From: Comamonadaceae bacterium
GTDB lineage: Bacteria > Pseudomonadota > Gammaproteobacteria > Burkholderiales > Burkholderiaceae_C
Direction of reading: 5' to 3'
Length of the DNA: 5,567 nt
Assembly: GCA_947374505.1 (NCBI GenBank)
Contig: CANCCE010000186.1
Coordinates: forward strand, 1-5,567
The notes under the pieces were generated by a model. The model saw only the letters and a program-made list of their open reading frames with translations, did no database searches and was not told where the DNA came from. Shown one piece after another: positions 5,245 through 5,567 of the stretch (position 1 is its first letter; the number at the start of each line of letters is the position of its first letter). The translations under genes were made by a program, and so were the position numbers.

Positions 5245-5297
5245 GGTTTTCTTGGCGAGATCAGCGTAGTTTTGACACCTGAGGACTTCTTGGCCAG
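5245..5297 (+). repeat. Imperfect 15-base direct repeat
   Basis: GGTTTTCTTGGCGAG (5245-5259) and GGACTTCTTGGCCAG (5283-5297) agree at 12 of 15 positions, with starts 38 bases apart. They lie upstream of the HiPIP gene and could be paired binding sites, but a chance match is possible. The second copy overlaps the -35 of the candidate HiPIP promoter. Confidence 0.25.
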
Positions 5298-5317
5298 AAG
5301 ACGCGTACCGGTATAAA
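5290..5317 (+). promoter_or_regulatory. Candidate promoter of the HiPIP gene
   Basis: TTGGCC (5290-5295, four of six) and TATAAA (5312-5317, five of six) are separated by 16 bases, a fair sigma-70 match. Transcription would start near 5324 and leave a leader of about 113 bases. A perfect TTGACA at 5272-5277 has only a poor partner (CAGAAG after 17 bases), so the former pair is preferred. Confidence 0.35.
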
Positions 5318-5358
5318 ACGATGGAGATTCAGAAAAAGTTCAGTCCGTTTGAAGAAAC

Positions 5359-5368
5359 CAGGGCCCTG
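5359..5368. repeat. Perfect ten-base palindrome in the HiPIP leader
   Basis: CAGGGCCCTG reads the same on both strands and lies about 70 bases before the HiPIP start. It is followed by a GC-rich segment with short GCGG/CCGC arms. Lacking a loop, it is more likely a protein-binding dyad or chance than an RNA hairpin. Confidence 0.25.
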
Positions 5369-5424
5369 CGGCGACCCCCCGCGTTGTGCATGTTCTAGAA
5401 TTCTTTTTGTCATTCACCATTTAT

Positions 5425-5430
5425 TGAGAG
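5425..5430 (+). promoter_or_regulatory. Ribosome binding site of the HiPIP gene
   Basis: The purine-rich TGAGAG (5425-5430) ends six bases before the ATG at 5437. This is good spacing and supports that start for a gene whose 3' end is not visible. Confidence 0.6.
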
Positions 5431-5436
5431 CACCCT

Positions 5437-5567
5437 ATGAAAAACACAAGCCGCCGAGTATTCATGATGCAAGTTGCCGTTGCCTCTACTGCTGTGATCG
5501 CATCACAAGCCATGGCCCAGGCTATGGTGGACGCCAAAGACCCACAGGCAGTGGCTCTGGGTTATGT
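5437..5567 (+). CDS. High-potential iron-sulfur protein (HiPIP) precursor, 5' part
   Basis: Forty-three codons are visible before the right edge. The N-terminus is a twin-arginine signal: SRRVFMM (5-11) fits the S-R-R-x-F-L-K pattern. A hydrophobic stretch follows (VAVASTAVIASQAMAQ, 13-28), with likely cleavage near AMA-Q or AQA-M. The start of the mature protein, MVDAKDPQAVALGY (30-43), matches the beginning of proteobacterial HiPIPs, which typically read D-x-x-A-x-x-LGYV before the cluster-binding cysteines. HiPIPs carry one [4Fe-4S] cluster and shuttle electrons in the periplasm. Tat export fits a cofactor inserted before transport. The four cysteines lie beyond the window, so the fold cannot be confirmed here. 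It is divergent from the SDR operon and has its own promoter-like sequence, so a link to the catabolic genes is not implied. Confidence 0.87.
   Translation, partial: MKNTSRRVFMMQVAVASTAVIASQAMAQAMVDAKDPQAVALGY

Larger units (their letters stand above)
5090..5436. other. 347-base divergent intergenic region between the SDR and HiPIP genes
   Basis: No credible gene lies here on either strand. The stretch carries an inverted repeat and -10-like element on the SDR side (5140-5173), an imperfect direct repeat (5245-5259 and 5283-5297), a promoter-like pair for the HiPIP gene (5290-5317), an isolated perfect -35 hexamer TTGACA at 5272-5277, a perfect ten-base palindrome (5359-5368), and the HiPIP ribosome binding site (5425-5430). 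Base composition is lower in GC than the genes, as expected for regulatory sequence. Confidence 0.6.

Noticed and set aside
5391..5402. TTCTAGAA and AGAATTCT overlapping palindromes upstream of HiPIP
   Set aside because: Short AT-rich palindromes occur readily by chance, and the TAGAAT within them has no -35 partner at proper spacing.

Overview
The window looks like a chromosomal stretch from a betaproteobacterium, most likely Burkholderiales and probably Comamonadaceae-like. This is inferred from three things: a Bug/TctC-type periplasmic binding protein, a Tat-exported high-potential iron-sulfur protein (HiPIP), and moderately GC-rich codon use. No sequence search was possible. I see no tRNA, rRNA, CRISPR array, insertion sequence or attachment site.

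Layout from left to right. (1) Bases 1-161 hold the 5' end of an unrecognised gene on the minus strand that runs off the left edge. (2) A 227-base divergent gap follows. (3) A complete Stealth-family sugar-phosphate transferase gene lies on the plus strand (389-1480), and its 3' end overlaps the next gene tail to tail by 33 bases. (4) An IclR-type regulator lies on the minus strand (1448-2248). (5) A 137-base divergent regulatory region carries a clean inverted repeat, ATGTCC-N7-GGACAT. (6) A plus-strand pair follows: a Bug/TctC solute-binding protein (2386-3339) and, 22 bases downstream, a VOC metalloenzyme (3362-3919). (7) A minus-strand pair converges on it: an SDR oxidoreductase (start about 5089, end 4328) followed by a NIPSNAP-family protein (4274-3948). 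(8) A 347-base divergent region holds promoter-like and operator-like sequence. (9) The first 43 codons of a HiPIP precursor start at 5437 and run off the right edge.

Bases 1448-5089 read as a small regulated uptake-and-catabolism module. IclR probably controls the divergent tctC-VOC transcript in response to a small carboxylate or aromatic ligand. TctC would bind the solute in the periplasm. The VOC, SDR and NIPSNAP proteins would act on it or on its products in the cytoplasm. The substrate cannot be read from the sequence, and no TctA/TctB membrane subunits are present in the window. The Stealth gene and the HiPIP gene appear to be functionally separate neighbours.

Nothing here is clearly a new defence or mobile system. 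The points most worth a second look are the lone Stealth gene outside any visible capsule cluster, the uncharacterised IclR/TctC/VOC/SDR/NIPSNAP module with its operator, and the departures from SDR consensus motifs.
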